A stretch of DNA of 48,610 bases from Companilactobacillus suantsaicola (GTDB lineage Bacteria > Bacillota > Bacilli > Lactobacillales > Lactobacillaceae), in the NCBI RefSeq assembly GCF_004745525.1, contig NZ_RKLY01000021.1, positions 1 through 48,610 on the forward strand. Direction: 5' to 3'. A program made the position numbers and the translations under genes. A model generated the notes under the pieces. It was not told where the DNA came from and did not search any database. It saw only the letters and a list, made by a program, of their open reading frames with translations. Positions 17,001 through 23,380 of this stretch are shown here, one piece after another. Position 1 is the first letter of the stretch. Every line of letters starts with the position of its first letter.

Positions 17001-18249
17001 ACATGGAGTTTCCGATTGTAATGGTTTGTAAATCGGTACCATCAAACATACCTTGTCCTAGTGAAGAATCCCCAGTATTGATGTTCTTTGCGTACTCTAG
17101 CCATCCTTGTAAGTTCAAATCAGTTATATTTGCGTCATTTTTAAACATGGCTGTCATGTTGTTGATGTAGTGTGTTTGCCAACCAGATACGTCAGGATCA
17201 GTTAAAGAAATACAGTTAGCAAACATATAACTGGTATCTTGAATCTTATTCATTGTGGAGGCATTATTCACGCCTTTAGTTGGATAGGTCACTGTTTTTA
17301 AACTAGAATTGTTCTCAAACATATGGCTAGCATTTTTAATTGTAGCTAAATTATTATTAGATAAGTCAATACTTTCAATACTGCTATCATTTTTAAACAT
17401 ACCTTCAGTGTTTTCGGTAGTGGTAGTATCGAAATTTGATAGATTATTAATTGCTGTCAAATTGGGCATATCTGAAAAAAGATACGATGAATTCTTTGGA
17501 GCGGTTACTTTATTATTAATATTGATCGTGGTGATTGTACTTGAGTTTCCGCCCCAACGTGTGTCGTCCTTGCCAGTGCTTTCATCTAATTGACCAGTAA
17601 TATTCAAATTTGTACCAGTTTGATCAACCTCCCAACCATTCCCAGAGTTTATCTTTGAGGCTTCGGGAGCCATTGCAGTAAGAGCCTTTAATTGTAAAGT
17701 TTCGTCTTTTTGAGTGGATAGAATATCAGCATTACTTGAATCCTCCGTATTCGTAGGAGAGGTAGTTTTTGATATTTCTAAATTAGATGAAGTATCAGTA
17801 TCTGTTGTTTTAGCATCTGTTGTAGTTGAAACATCATTAATATTAGTATTCAAATTATCAGAAGTTTTTGATGTGTTGTCAGTAGATATTGAAGTTTCTT
17901 GCTTAGTATCAGTTAACGATTTTGTTTCTGTGGTTGTTTTTTCATCAGTTGTCGGAACATCTGTCTGGACTTGATTGTCGGTTGCTATTTGAGTATTTTC
18001 AACAGGATCAGCTTTTGTGACTGATTGTGTATCAGTATTCCCTGAAGATTTATCTTTAACGTTAACCACAGTAGTCTGAACATTTGAGTCAGATATTGTA
18101 TCGGCTTTAACAGTAGTAAAGGGAGCACCTATTAAAAATAATCCCCCCGCAATGGATAGGCTACTTAGAACCACCCAATTCTTTTTGGATTTGACAAGAC
18201 GTTTCCTAACTATACTATTAGGATCACGCTTTAATTGTTGAAATCTCAT
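11062..18249 (-). CDS. giant secreted surface protein with BspA-type LRRs, 15 x 78-aa repeats and SLAP wall anchor
   Basis: A 2395-residue exported protein. In order: signal peptide ending near TTVKA-DT (about 50); Ser/Thr-rich stretch to about 190; a BspA/DUF285 leucine-rich block (about 195-420; MFKNDSSIESIDLSNNNL, MFENNSSLKTV); a linker; 15 head-to-tail repeats of 78 residues (first 79) at 639-1809, each with GTTNS..QPAKIGDTVTI, PGYTIS and GSATI.ADKDGNP; then four or so diverged PDG...GDK...GY...P units to about 2090; and four C-terminal SLAP-like units (RVATNEWVKASQVY type). There is no LPXTG, so anchoring is probably non-covalent through wall polymers. Start ATG 18249 has AAAGGGG upstream. 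Probably an adhesin or matrix-binding protein; ligand unknown. Confidence 0.9.
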   Translation of the reverse strand: MRFQQLKRDPNSIVRKRLVKSKKNWVVLSSLSIAGGLFLIGAPFTTVKADTISDSNVQTTVVNVKDKSSGNTDTQSVTKADPVENTQIATDNQVQTDVPTTDEKTTTETKSLTDTKQETSISTDNTSKTSDNLNTNINDVSTTTDAKTTDTDTSSNLEISKTTSPTNTEDSSNADILSTQKDETLQLKALTAMAPEASKINSGNGWEVDQTGTNLNITGQLDESTGKDDTRWGGNSSTITTININNKVTAPKNSSYLFSDMPNLTAINNLSNFDTTTTENTEGMFKNDSSIESIDLSNNNLATIKNASHMFENNSSLKTVTYPTKGVNNASTMNKIQDTSYMFANCISLTDPDVSGWQTHYINNMTAMFKNDANITDLNLQGWLEYAKNINTGDSSLGQGMFDGTDLQTITIGNSMYFSPETALTSKSGATWTNGSQKFLGVPITSDDGTVTGGIGSVYKGPGSSVAGAGIIASTYHAIAADPGTTVMNLITVPTNHGNITVEAQGNVGESSDVTLPETISVDGQTYITTAKTVKATFGQTMATADLDASGNAISSSNPIVYTGEPVVGTQKDIPTNLTGKITIDIPAGHVGDSIAVTIPKDQIPAGYHVVKPTINVTYTNDTTNPYLLDTSSVELVGNDVTKWSTPQDAIELPTGSNITVTGTTNSNGDPVKIGDTVTIAPKVPGYTIKTAGSATVIADADGNPVLSKINQPTYSANSVTSWSTDPDAVKIPNGQTTVSGTTNSSGLPAKIGDTVKIAPDVPGYTVSIPGSATIVANDNGTPKLIDITQPKYSANPVNLWSTAIDEISIPTGKVTVSGSTNSDNQPAHIGDTVTIAPEVPGYTVSTPGSATITADKDGNPILSKVVQPQYTANSVDSWSSTTGEINIPTGKITVSGTTNSDGQPAKIGDTVTIAPNVPGYTVSTPGSATIVANDDGTPKLINITQPKYSANSVSSWSSTENQIITPTGSTTVSGTTNSDDQPAHFGDKVTIAPDVPGYTISTPGSAIISADKDGNPVLSKISQPKYSANPVSSWSSTENEIAIPTGLTTVSGTTNSDGQPAKIGDTVTIDPDVPGYTITTPGSATIIADKDGNPILSKVVQPKYSANPVNTWSTATDEISIPTGKVTVSGSTNSDNQPAHFGDTVTIAPKVPGYTISTPGSATITADKDGNPILSKINQPTYSANSVTSWSTDSDAVKIPNGQTTVFGTTNSDNQSAHIGDTVTIKPEVPGYTISKSGSATIAADKDGNPVLTNITQPVYSANDVKNWSTTENEIVTPNGNVTVSGTTNSDNQPAHTGDTVTIAPEVPGYTISTPGSATITADKDGNPILSKVVQPTYSANSVTSWSTDPDVVETPVGQTTISGTTNSSGQPAKIGDTVTIKPEVPGYTITTPGSATITADKDGNPILSKIVQPKYSANPVNSWSTATDEISIPTGKITVSGTTNSNNQPAKIGDTVTIAPKVPGYTISKPGSAIISADKDGNPILSKVVQPKYSANPVDSWSSTTDEINTPTSKITVSGTTNSDGQPAKIGDTVTIAPKVPGYTISKLGSATITADKDGNPVLTNIIQPTYTANEVKNWSTTENEVIIPTGKITVSGTTNSENQPAHIGDTVTIAPNIPGYTISKPGSATITSDKDGNPVLTNITQPTYSANEVKNWSTTEDEIITPTGKVTVSGTTNSENTPAKIGDTVTITPNVPGYTISKPGSAIIISDKDGNPVLSKVAQPEYSPNAVSQWSTKKDAVVTPNGNMTISGDKNATGTSAKIGDKISITPEVPGYTISKPGSATITADKDGNPVLSDLVQPVYSPNDTKPIPVEFNTPNGKEQYIIPAGKVGDKVTVTIPNVAGYDPSTSEIKGTISANNTFVPDGDVKPADVKYLGKEINGQLSTVDVNLGNGIQSIKIPSGTVGSISGPIQLDYIEGYNRPAVKIQYTPSGFNILDLDNNPISKTSPVIYTGVKNPETSIKIQKPDGSIINVKVPEGHFGDKNVTLSLPSENGYITPSITVTYGPNGIPSFTNQAGQIIDSDNPVSYKGNINKASTVKVKNPDGTTSTLNIPEGRFGDAPITVTAIDKPGYTAPKVIVTFTPDGIATITNPANSKALGSDDVLSYTQIVSNESTSSAHIENIKSTIATFADQPDVQIYAKDSDNQMSVVNRKLVHNSDWLTDQLMTLNGDTFYRVATNEWVKASQVYLYKAETLSLQAKTDSDKQMIKAEGTALDNLLAKGTQFTSDRIAYINGQEYYRVGINQFVKISDTEIVNDQNINLTVATFSDQPAVQVYALNDDQITPANRKLMPQTDWLVDRQTTISGQKFYRVATNEWVKASQVYPFVYKQTIVSPTAEKKLYTAEGNLVANRKLNSDSAWKVDRIAYLNDEKYFRVATNEFVKAADLEKF
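12823..16335 (-). repeat. tandem array, 15 units of 234 bp (78 aa)
   Basis: In-frame repeat block of the surface-protein gene. The first unit is one codon longer. Units fall into subtypes (for example QPAKIGDTVTIAP against QPAHIGDTVTIAP, and VANDDGTPKL against TADKDGNPIL) that recur at intervals, as expected from unequal crossing-over of multi-unit blocks. The array also creates false 76-residue frames every 234 bp. Confidence 0.95.
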
Positions 18250-18616
18250 AATAATTACCCCTTTATTTTATAAAATATATAAAATATCACGGTAATAATT
18301 ATATTCTTTGAGGTATTTATGACATTCCAAAAATGATAAAGAATTCTTAATAAAATTGGTGCGTTTTTTAGCATAAAAAAGTATTAAAAATAAAACTTAT
18401 ATATATCAAAAATATTCATTAAAAAATGAGTTAACAGTGTAACAAATACACACCTGTTGATTTTCTGAGTGATATTTTACGAAAAAGGATTGAAATGTAG
18501 TTTGCTTCTTTCTCAAATTAAGTTATAAAAGTTTTCTTTCTTTTTTTTGGATTGAATTAATAATAGAATCTCTATTTAGCTTGGAGTACAAATTTCTCAA
18601 TTAGTAACTTTATAAA

Positions 18617-18630
18617 TTTCTTGCAAGAAA
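18617..18630. promoter_or_regulatory. perfect palindrome upstream of the amino acid permease
   Basis: TTTCTTGCAAGAAA is a 14-bp perfect palindrome about 75 bp before the permease start, followed at about 18663-18680 by a TGTCG-ATTTA-CGACA hairpin in the leader. It could be an operator. The remainder of the 450-bp AT-rich gap 18250-18703 must hold promoters for both divergent genes, but I cannot pick out boxes with confidence. Confidence 0.4.
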
Positions 18631-18703
18631 ATTAAAAAACCATTAAAATAGGCAATATTTCTTGTCGATTTACGACAGTCAATTATTGAGGAGAGTTTTG
18701 CCT

Positions 18704-20158
18704 ATGAGTGGTTTTTTTAAACGTTTGACCTTGAAAGAGGATCCGAGTATTTATGAGGATAAAGATTCACATTTAGTGAGAGTTTTGACAGTGAAGGACT
18801 TTTTGGCCTTGGGTGTTGGGACAATTGTCTCTACTTCTATTTTTACTTTGCCAGGAGTCGTTGCAGCTCAACACACTGGGCCTTCAGTTGTTTTCTCATT
18901 TATTATTGCGGCTATCGTTGCCGGTTTAGTGGCTTTTGCCTATGCGGAAATGGCGGCTGCGATGCCGTTTGCCGGGTCAGCTTATTCGTGGATCAATGTC
19001 ATGTTCGGTGAATTTTTCGGCTGGGTTGCTGGCTGGGCGTTACTGGCGGAATATTTCATCGCTTTAGCGTTTGTCGGTTCGGGACTGTCGGCCAACTTTC
19101 GAGGTTTAATGGAACCACTGGGAGTCCATTTTCCTAATGCCATCGCCAATACTTTAGGTAGTAATGGTGGAGTCTTAGATTTAGTGGCCGTAGTCGTGAT
19201 TGCGGCAGTAGCTTGGTTGTTGTCTCGCGGAGTCAGTGGGGCAGCTCGAGTTGAAAATTTATTAGTTATTTTAAAAGTTTTAGCTATTTTGGCTTTTATC
19301 GTAGTCGGTTTAACTGCAATTCATGTGGAAAACTATTTCCCATTTATTCCCAAATATAAACTCAATAGTGATGGAACTGCCTTTGGTGGTTGGCAAGGAA
19401 TCTATGCCGGAGTATCGATGATTTTCCTATCATATATCGGGTTTGATTCAATCGCTGCCAATTCAGCTGAAGCTAAAGATCCTGGTAAGACGATGCCCCG
19501 AGGAATCTTAGGGTCATTAGTGATTGCGGTCAGTTTATTCATTGCCGTGGCGTTAGTTTTGGTGGGAATGTTCAAGTATTCCTCCTATTTAAATAACGCT
19601 GAACCAGTTGGCTGGGCTCTTCGACAAGCAGGACATCCAGTCGTTGCCAGTGTTATTCAAGCGATTGCCGTTATCGGGATGTTTACTGCTTTGATTGGAA
19701 TGATGCTAGCCGGATCACGTTTGATTTATTCCTTTGGGCGTGATGGGATGCTACCTAAGTGGCTGGGAAAACTCAACGACAAGAATCTACCTAATAACGC
19801 GTTACTCGTTTTGTCCATCGTGGGAATTATTCTCGGAGCCGTTTGCCCATTCGCATTCTTAGCTCAGTTGATTTCCGCCGGGACCTTGATAGCCTTCATG
19901 TTCGTGTCGCTGGGAATTTATCCATTGCGCCATCGTGAAGGAAAGGACATCGCCGACCCCGATTTCAAGATGCCACTGTACCCAATTTTGCCCGCACTAG
20001 GATTCTTAGGTTCGCTGGTCGTTTTCTGGGGACTGGACATTCAAGCCAAACTCTATGCTGGCGGCTGGTTTGCCATCGGTTTAGTGATCTATTTTGCCTA
20101 CGGAATCCGCCACTCAACCCTTGGTAAGAAAGCAAAGAATCGGGAGAAAAGCAAATAA
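18704..20158 (+). CDS. APC-family amino acid permease
   Basis: Start set at ATG 18704 (MSGFFKRLTLKEDPSIYEDK) because it follows GAGGAG; the frame is open upstream without a usable site. The 484-residue protein has about 12 membrane helices, starting with the unwound-helix signature of APC transporters (LALGVGTIVSTSIFTLPGVVA; G-[ST]-x-[IV]-F), then YAEMAAAMPFAGSAYSW and the helix-6 motif FLSYIGFDSIAANSAEAKDPGK. This places it with YfnA/CAT-like cationic or branched amino acid permeases. Substrate undetermined. It is divergent from the surface-protein gene and stands alone, ending at a weak hairpin near 20263-20280. Confidence 0.9.
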   Translation: MSGFFKRLTLKEDPSIYEDKDSHLVRVLTVKDFLALGVGTIVSTSIFTLPGVVAAQHTGPSVVFSFIIAAIVAGLVAFAYAEMAAAMPFAGSAYSWINVMFGEFFGWVAGWALLAEYFIALAFVGSGLSANFRGLMEPLGVHFPNAIANTLGSNGGVLDLVAVVVIAAVAWLLSRGVSGAARVENLLVILKVLAILAFIVVGLTAIHVENYFPFIPKYKLNSDGTAFGGWQGIYAGVSMIFLSYIGFDSIAANSAEAKDPGKTMPRGILGSLVIAVSLFIAVALVLVGMFKYSSYLNNAEPVGWALRQAGHPVVASVIQAIAVIGMFTALIGMMLAGSRLIYSFGRDGMLPKWLGKLNDKNLPNNALLVLSIVGIILGAVCPFAFLAQLISAGTLIAFMFVSLGIYPLRHREGKDIADPDFKMPLYPILPALGFLGSLVVFWGLDIQAKLYAGGWFAIGLVIYFAYGIRHSTLGKKAKNREKSK

Positions 20159-20262
20159 AGTGGTTGTACAAAGTGTCCAATCACGCATGAAAGATTTATT
20201 TATCAACGTTTATAAGTGAAATAATCGTGCCAAACTTGATATTTCTAAAAAAATATGAGTAT

Positions 20263-20280
20263 AAAGTGTGCCACTTTTTT
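20263..20280 (+). terminator. weak terminator after the permease gene
   Basis: AAAGTG-TGC-CACTTT followed by TTTT, about 105 bp past the permease stop and just upstream of a TATAAT (20291-20296) serving the next gene. Confidence 0.5.
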
Positions 20281-20324
20281 AAAAGAGAACTATAATGATC
20301 TCGTAACTAAGGAGGTTGTTAGAT

Positions 20325-20573
20325 ATGGCAGAAGTAGATCCATCAAAGATGGCAGATGCAGCCATTGCAAAAGAACCAGAAGTATTGAACCTAAAGATGA
20401 GCGAGGCTTTCGACTGGAGCGATGATAAGACAGTTGTCCGTGACGCTATTTGGGATTATTTCATGGAGAACAACAATCACGACACAGTTAAGACCGAAGA
20501 AGCAGAAAAACCATTCTTGGATATGAAGGATGAAGATGTCCGCGACTGGGTTGAAAAGAACCTTAAGAAGTAG
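20325..20573 (+). CDS. small acidic protein of unknown function (82 aa)
   Basis: ATG at 20325 follows AAGGAGG at good spacing, preferred over an in-frame TTG three codons earlier that overlaps the Shine-Dalgarno. The product (MAEVDPSKMADAAIAKEPEV...) is strongly acidic, helical and cytosolic, ending DVRDWVEKNLKK. A TATAAT at about 20291 and a strong terminator at 20609 make it a monocistronic, probably well-expressed gene. I do not recognise a named family. Confidence 0.75.
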   Translation: MAEVDPSKMADAAIAKEPEVLNLKMSEAFDWSDDKTVVRDAIWDYFMENNNHDTVKTEEAEKPFLDMKDEDVRDWVEKNLKK

Positions 20574-20608
20574 CACTGATCTTTACATTTAAATATTGTT
20601 TCACCATT

Positions 20609-20647
20609 CCTTTAGAGTACAAGAAGTGTTCTCTAAAGGATTTTTTT
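20609..20647 (+). terminator. intrinsic terminator of the 82-aa gene
   Basis: CCTTTAGAG pairs with CTCTAAAGG around a 13-nt loop, followed by ATTTTTTT. Confidence 0.9.
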
Positions 20648-20664
20648 ATGTCTTTTGGGGAAGT

Positions 20665-20824
20665 ATGCCGCTCCTCCGCAACAAAGCTGATTGGGCTGGA
20701 ACGATGTGGGCCGACTTTGAGCTTTTGCAAAGTACGCAAAATCTCAAAGCTCGACCTTATTCTAAGCAATAAATTGCTAAGAATAATTTCACATCTGAGC
20801 CCATCAGCTTTGTTGCTCCGGTGC
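20665..20824 (-). repeat. structured intergenic element C4
   Basis: Nearly identical to C1 except the second arm, where the apical helix is TTTTGC/GCAAAA instead of TACCGC/GCGGCA: both sides of the helix changed together. The loop motif GTACTTTGC is kept. Confidence 0.9.
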
Positions 20825-21025
20825 TGAATAACGGTTCTATGGTTTGGATATTTTCCATTTTTTTAGAAATAGATGTTCTATTAGAATTAACCTATGTTCT
20901 TATCTTTATGGAAATAGATTTTTAATTGATGTCACGCTACGTTGGAAAACAGTTCTTGGAGGGAATATTTTATTTTGCTTATGGTTGGATGTAGTGTAAC
21001 AAAGCCAATTTATACTGGAATGCAC

Positions 21026-21089
21026 AAAAAGAGGATCTTACTAGATTGCAGCAATTAGCTGTAGTTCTAATAAGGGTCCTCTTTTATTT
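21026..21089. terminator. bidirectional terminator hairpin ending the TAC operon
   Basis: AAAAGAGGA-TC-TTACTAGA pairs with TCTAATAA-GGG-TCCTCTTTT, with an inner CAGC-AATT-AGCTG hairpin. Read on the minus strand it sits 15 bp past the chaperone stop and ends in TTTTTG. The copy at 22917-22979 has TGGA/TCCA in place of TAGA/TCTA, a compensated change. Confidence 0.75.
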
Positions 21090-21103
21090 ACTTTCTAATT
21101 ATT

Positions 21104-21508
21104 CTAATCATTGTTTTTTAGTAGTTTTGCAACATTAACGGTTGGAAGAATGTAAGCAGGAAATTCATTTGATTGTGAAGTTAAATTTGAAATAGTTGCT
21201 CTTAAATAAGGATATAGTATTGCTACAGCATTATTACGTATTAAGCTATCAGGCCCAATATTGCTTTCGTCTTCGGAAGATATATACTCAAAAGTTCCTT
21301 CTAAAGAACAAGAAGCTTTAAAGGGAATACGATTATCCTTTAGCGAACCAATGGATGCACTAATCTCAACAACGATTTTATCGTTTTTTATTTGATTGTT
21401 GAATTTTAGTTTCGGCTTTAGTGCTATTTCAGAATTGCTTTTAAAATTATCGTTTTTAGTATAATTCATTTTTTTAACAATATATCCGTTGAAATTTAAG
21501 GCAGCCAT
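21104..21508 (-). CDS. SecB-like chaperone of a toxin-antitoxin-chaperone module
   Basis: 134 residues with the SecB-fold layout: N-terminal strands (FNGYIVKKMNYTKND), central sheet (ALKPKLKFNN, KIVVEISASIG, IPFKASCSLEGTFEY) and the diagnostic C-terminal helix block NAVAILYPYLRATISNLTSQSNEFPAYILPTVNVAKLL, matching SecB's LFPYAR...P.lnL.PvNF pattern. Gram-positive bacteria generally lack housekeeping SecB; SecB-like copies are known as dedicated chaperones of TAC modules (M. tuberculosis HigB-HigA-Rv1957), where they fold and protect the antitoxin. Its ATG overlaps the antitoxin stop by one base (TAATG), so translation is coupled. It is third in the operon and followed by a terminator. Confidence 0.82.
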   Translation of the reverse strand: MAALNFNGYIVKKMNYTKNDNFKSNSEIALKPKLKFNNQIKNDKIVVEISASIGSLKDNRIPFKASCSLEGTFEYISSEDESNIGPDSLIRNNAVAILYPYLRATISNLTSQSNEFPAYILPTVNVAKLLKNND

Positions 21509-22062
21509 TAAATTGCATCTCCTAATATTTTATCGAAATTATATGAATCGGATTTTAGATTATGTTTATTTTCAATAGTCTTTGATTGGGAATAGTCATT
21601 TTTGTTAATTTTATGATTGATTTTATCAGTTAGTTCATTTGGGATTTCTTCTAATGGAAGTTTACCAGTGTATATAAATTTTTCTTGAATCAATTTGAAA
21701 ATTAAATCTTGATATTTTGTTTGGATTCTCTGATTATTTTCGATTTGAGAAATATTCGAATATCCTAAACCGGTTAATTTGGAAAATTCTCTGACAGTTA
21801 AATTAAGTGTTTCCCTTAATTTTTTTAATTCACTGGGCTTCATAAAATTCTTAACTTCTCTATATGCATTAAAATCTGCGTATACATTTTCCATTGGATT
21901 ATTAAAATCTACCCAAAGCTCGCCTTCAGGATCTTCCCAGTAATGATGATTCACAATCAAATTGTCGATATCTTTTACGGTACATTTTTCTAGCAACCAT
22001 TTTTCTGTATAGGCTTCGGAAATTTCTTTTTCTTCGTTGTAAAAAATCTTTTTTTTATTCAT
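21508..22062 (-). CDS. XRE-type antitoxin with C-terminal chaperone-addiction-like tail
   Basis: 184 residues. The N-terminal 75 residues are charged and aromatic (KWLLEKC, HHYWEDPEGELWVDFNNP), perhaps toxin-contacting. Residues about 75-125 form a Cro/C1 helix-turn-helix (PSELKKLRETLNLTVREFSKLTGLGYSNISQIENNQRIQ), the DNA-binding part expected to repress the operon. Residues about 125-184 form a polar tail ending in a short hydrophobic stretch (SDSYNFDKILGDAI), in the position of the ChAD segment that makes TAC antitoxins need their SecB-like chaperone. The ribosome-binding site is AGGAGG. It lies 28 bp after the toxin and overlaps the chaperone start. Family call is good; the ChAD reading is inference. 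Confidence 0.8.
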   Translation of the reverse strand: MNKKKIFYNEEKEISEAYTEKWLLEKCTVKDIDNLIVNHHYWEDPEGELWVDFNNPMENVYADFNAYREVKNFMKPSELKKLRETLNLTVREFSKLTGLGYSNISQIENNQRIQTKYQDLIFKLIQEKFIYTGKLPLEEIPNELTDKINHKINKNDYSQSKTIENKHNLKSDSYNFDKILGDAI

Positions 22063-22090
22063 ATGTTAGATACCTCCTGTATGGAAATAA

Positions 22091-22444
22091 TCATTTATAG
22101 GGTAGGTACAGTGGATATTCTTGCTTATGAATTGAAATCCACATGATAATACCACTTGGTTTATCTTGAAATTTTAAATAACATTTTTGGTTAGAAATAG
22201 TTAATCCGAATATCCAGATATTACCTGGAATAGGAGGGATATGGTCATCAAGTAAAGGACCTGAAGAATAGTCTCTCCAAGATAAATCATTGTAAATAAT
22301 ATTGAATATAGCTTCTTCACCCAATCCTAGGATAGAAAGTGTTTGGTAATTTTTACTTCTATGACTAAGCTTCCAAAAGAATCTCTTCTTTTTGATAGCT
22401 TCAATAACTTTCTTTATATCATTTGGATTGGCCATTTTTGTCAC
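22091..22444 (-). CDS. MqsR-like toxin (putative mRNA interferase)
   Basis: About 117 residues from GTG 22444, or 114 from ATG 22435 (MANPNDIKKV); neither has a clear Shine-Dalgarno, and a TATAAT lies only about 35 nt upstream, so the leader is short. The pattern NYQTLSILGLGEEAIFNII ... SGPLLDD ... GNIWIFGLTISNQKCYLKF ... WISIHKQEYPL matches MqsR-type toxins, RelE-fold ribonucleases that cut mRNA (in E. coli at GCU). The YLK and ISxHKxE positions correspond to the functional core of MqsR (VYLKITV...SFKEK). First gene of a three-gene minus-strand operon with an XRE antitoxin and SecB-like chaperone. Assignment is by motif and context. Confidence 0.72.
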   Translation of the reverse strand: MTKMANPNDIKKVIEAIKKKRFFWKLSHRSKNYQTLSILGLGEEAIFNIIYNDLSWRDYSSGPLLDDHIPPIPGNIWIFGLTISNQKCYLKFQDKPSGIIMWISIHKQEYPLYLPYK

Positions 22445-22463
22445 GCGTCCGTTGCAGATTTAT

Positions 22464-22485
22464 TGAGGTAATTATAGCATCTTTT
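22464..22485 (-). promoter_or_regulatory. candidate -10 region of the TAC operon
   Basis: On the minus strand GCTATAATTACC gives a perfect TATAAT about 30 nt before the toxin start. No good -35 is visible at 17 bp, which would suit an operon whose output depends on derepression. Confidence 0.5.
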
Positions 22486-22541
22486 GTTACTCAGGAGAAA
22501 CAAAAAGGACTCATATGTATAGTTATGTCTTTTGGTGAAGT

Positions 22542-22701
22542 ATGCCGCTCCTCCGCAACAAAGCTGATTGGGCTGGAACGCCCTGGGCCGACTTTGAACT
22601 ACCGCAAGGTTCGCGGCATTTCAAAGCTCGACCTTATTCTAAGTGCTAAAGCACTAAGAATAATTTCAGGGCAGAGCCCATCAGCTTTGTTGCTCCGGTG
22701 C
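22542..22701 (-). repeat. structured intergenic element C5
   Basis: Differs from C1 at two helices with both strands changed: the hairpin is AGTGCT/AGCACT instead of AGCAAT/ATTGCT, and the inner junction helix is GCCCTG/CAGGGC instead of GATGTG/CACATC. Divergent partner of C6. Confidence 0.9.
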
Positions 22702-22916
22702 TGAATAATGGTTCTATGGTTTATTTGATTTCCATTTTTTTGAAATAACTGTTCTATTGGAATTAACCTATGTTCTGATTTTTTATGGAATCAAATTGTG
22801 GTTTGGTGTCACGCTACGTTAGAAAACAGTTCTTGGAGGGGATGTTTTGTTCTTTTTAGTGATTAGATGTAGTGTGTTGCCCTCTGTAACAAACCAAATT
22901 GTGTTGGAATGCACAG

Positions 22917-22979
22917 AAAGAGGATCTTACTGGAATGCAGCAATTAGCTGTAGCTCCAATAAGACCCTCTTTTATTTTT
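22917..22979 (+). terminator. terminator-like hairpin at the end of the right direct repeat
   Basis: AAAGAGG-ATC-TTACTGGA pairs with TCCAATAA-GAC-CCTCTTT, with inner CAGC-AATT-AGCTG, followed by TATTTTT. Homologue of 21026-21089. Confidence 0.65.
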
Positions 22980-23113
22980 GAATAAAATTAGACAAATTGA
23001 GAAACTAACGCTTATAACGTGTCCAGACTATAAATCAGTTCAACATATATTCTCGAATAGATATAGTATCCCATTCAGAATTCACCAGAATATCGCATAA
23101 ATTTGAAATTCTA

Positions 23114-23276
23114 GTCTGGAGTAACAGCTCTGGGAAATGCTCAGCCGTGAAATTTTACTTAATGCTTTAGCATTTAGTAAAAGGGTGAGCTTGAAGACAA
23201 TTTCCGCTTTTGAAATTGGCTCCAAGTCGCCCCACAGCGTTCCAGCATTTCCCAGAGCTGTTGCGGAAGACGGCAA
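23114..23276 (+). repeat. structured intergenic element C6
   Basis: Starts GTCTGGAGTAACAGCTCTGG. Outer helix AACAGCTCTGGGAAATGCT against AGCATTTCCCAGAGCTGTT. Hairpin TTTTACTTAATGCT over AGCATTTAGTAAAA. Second arm ends CAATTTC-CGCTTTT-GAAATTG. Confidence 0.9.
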
Positions 23277-23347
23277 TGTAACGCCACCCAAAATAAAGAC
23301 CAATTACTATTCAGCCCAACGTCTAGTCCTGCAAAAAGAACTCCTAA

Positions 23348-23380
23348 CAAAAAAGGACCTCCAAAAAAATTTGGAGGTCC
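23348..23380 (-). terminator. intrinsic terminator, minus strand
   Basis: GGACCTCC at 23355-23362 pairs perfectly with GGAGGTCC at 23373-23380; on the minus strand it is followed by TTTTTTG. It lies about 150 bp past the stop of the SLAP protein gene at 23525. Confidence 0.8.

Larger units (their letters stand above)
20647..21089 (+). repeat. left direct repeat flanking the TAC module
   Basis: About 440 bp, matching 22524-22979 in the same orientation. Contents: TATGTCTTTTGGGGAAGTATGCCG, element C4, a shared AT-rich stretch (ATAACGGTTCTATGG ... GTCACGCTACGTTGGAAAAC), and a terminator-like hairpin. The three TAC genes lie exactly between this copy and the next. Confidence 0.85.
22524..22979 (+). 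repeat. right direct repeat flanking the TAC module
   Basis: About 455 bp matching 20647-21089: TATGTCTTTTGGTGAAGTATGCCG, element C5, the shared AT-rich stretch (ATAATGGTTCTATGG ... GTCACGCTACGTTAGAAAAC) and the terminator-like hairpin. It is diverged by scattered substitutions and small indels, so the duplication is not recent. The gap 22445-23524 holds this repeat, C6 and a terminator, and no gene. Confidence 0.85.

Noticed and set aside
20647-22979. Insertion sequence or composite transposon around the TAC genes
   Set aside because: No transposase, no IS-type terminal inverted repeats and no clear target-site duplication; the flanking repeats are direct and contain only the structured element and terminator.
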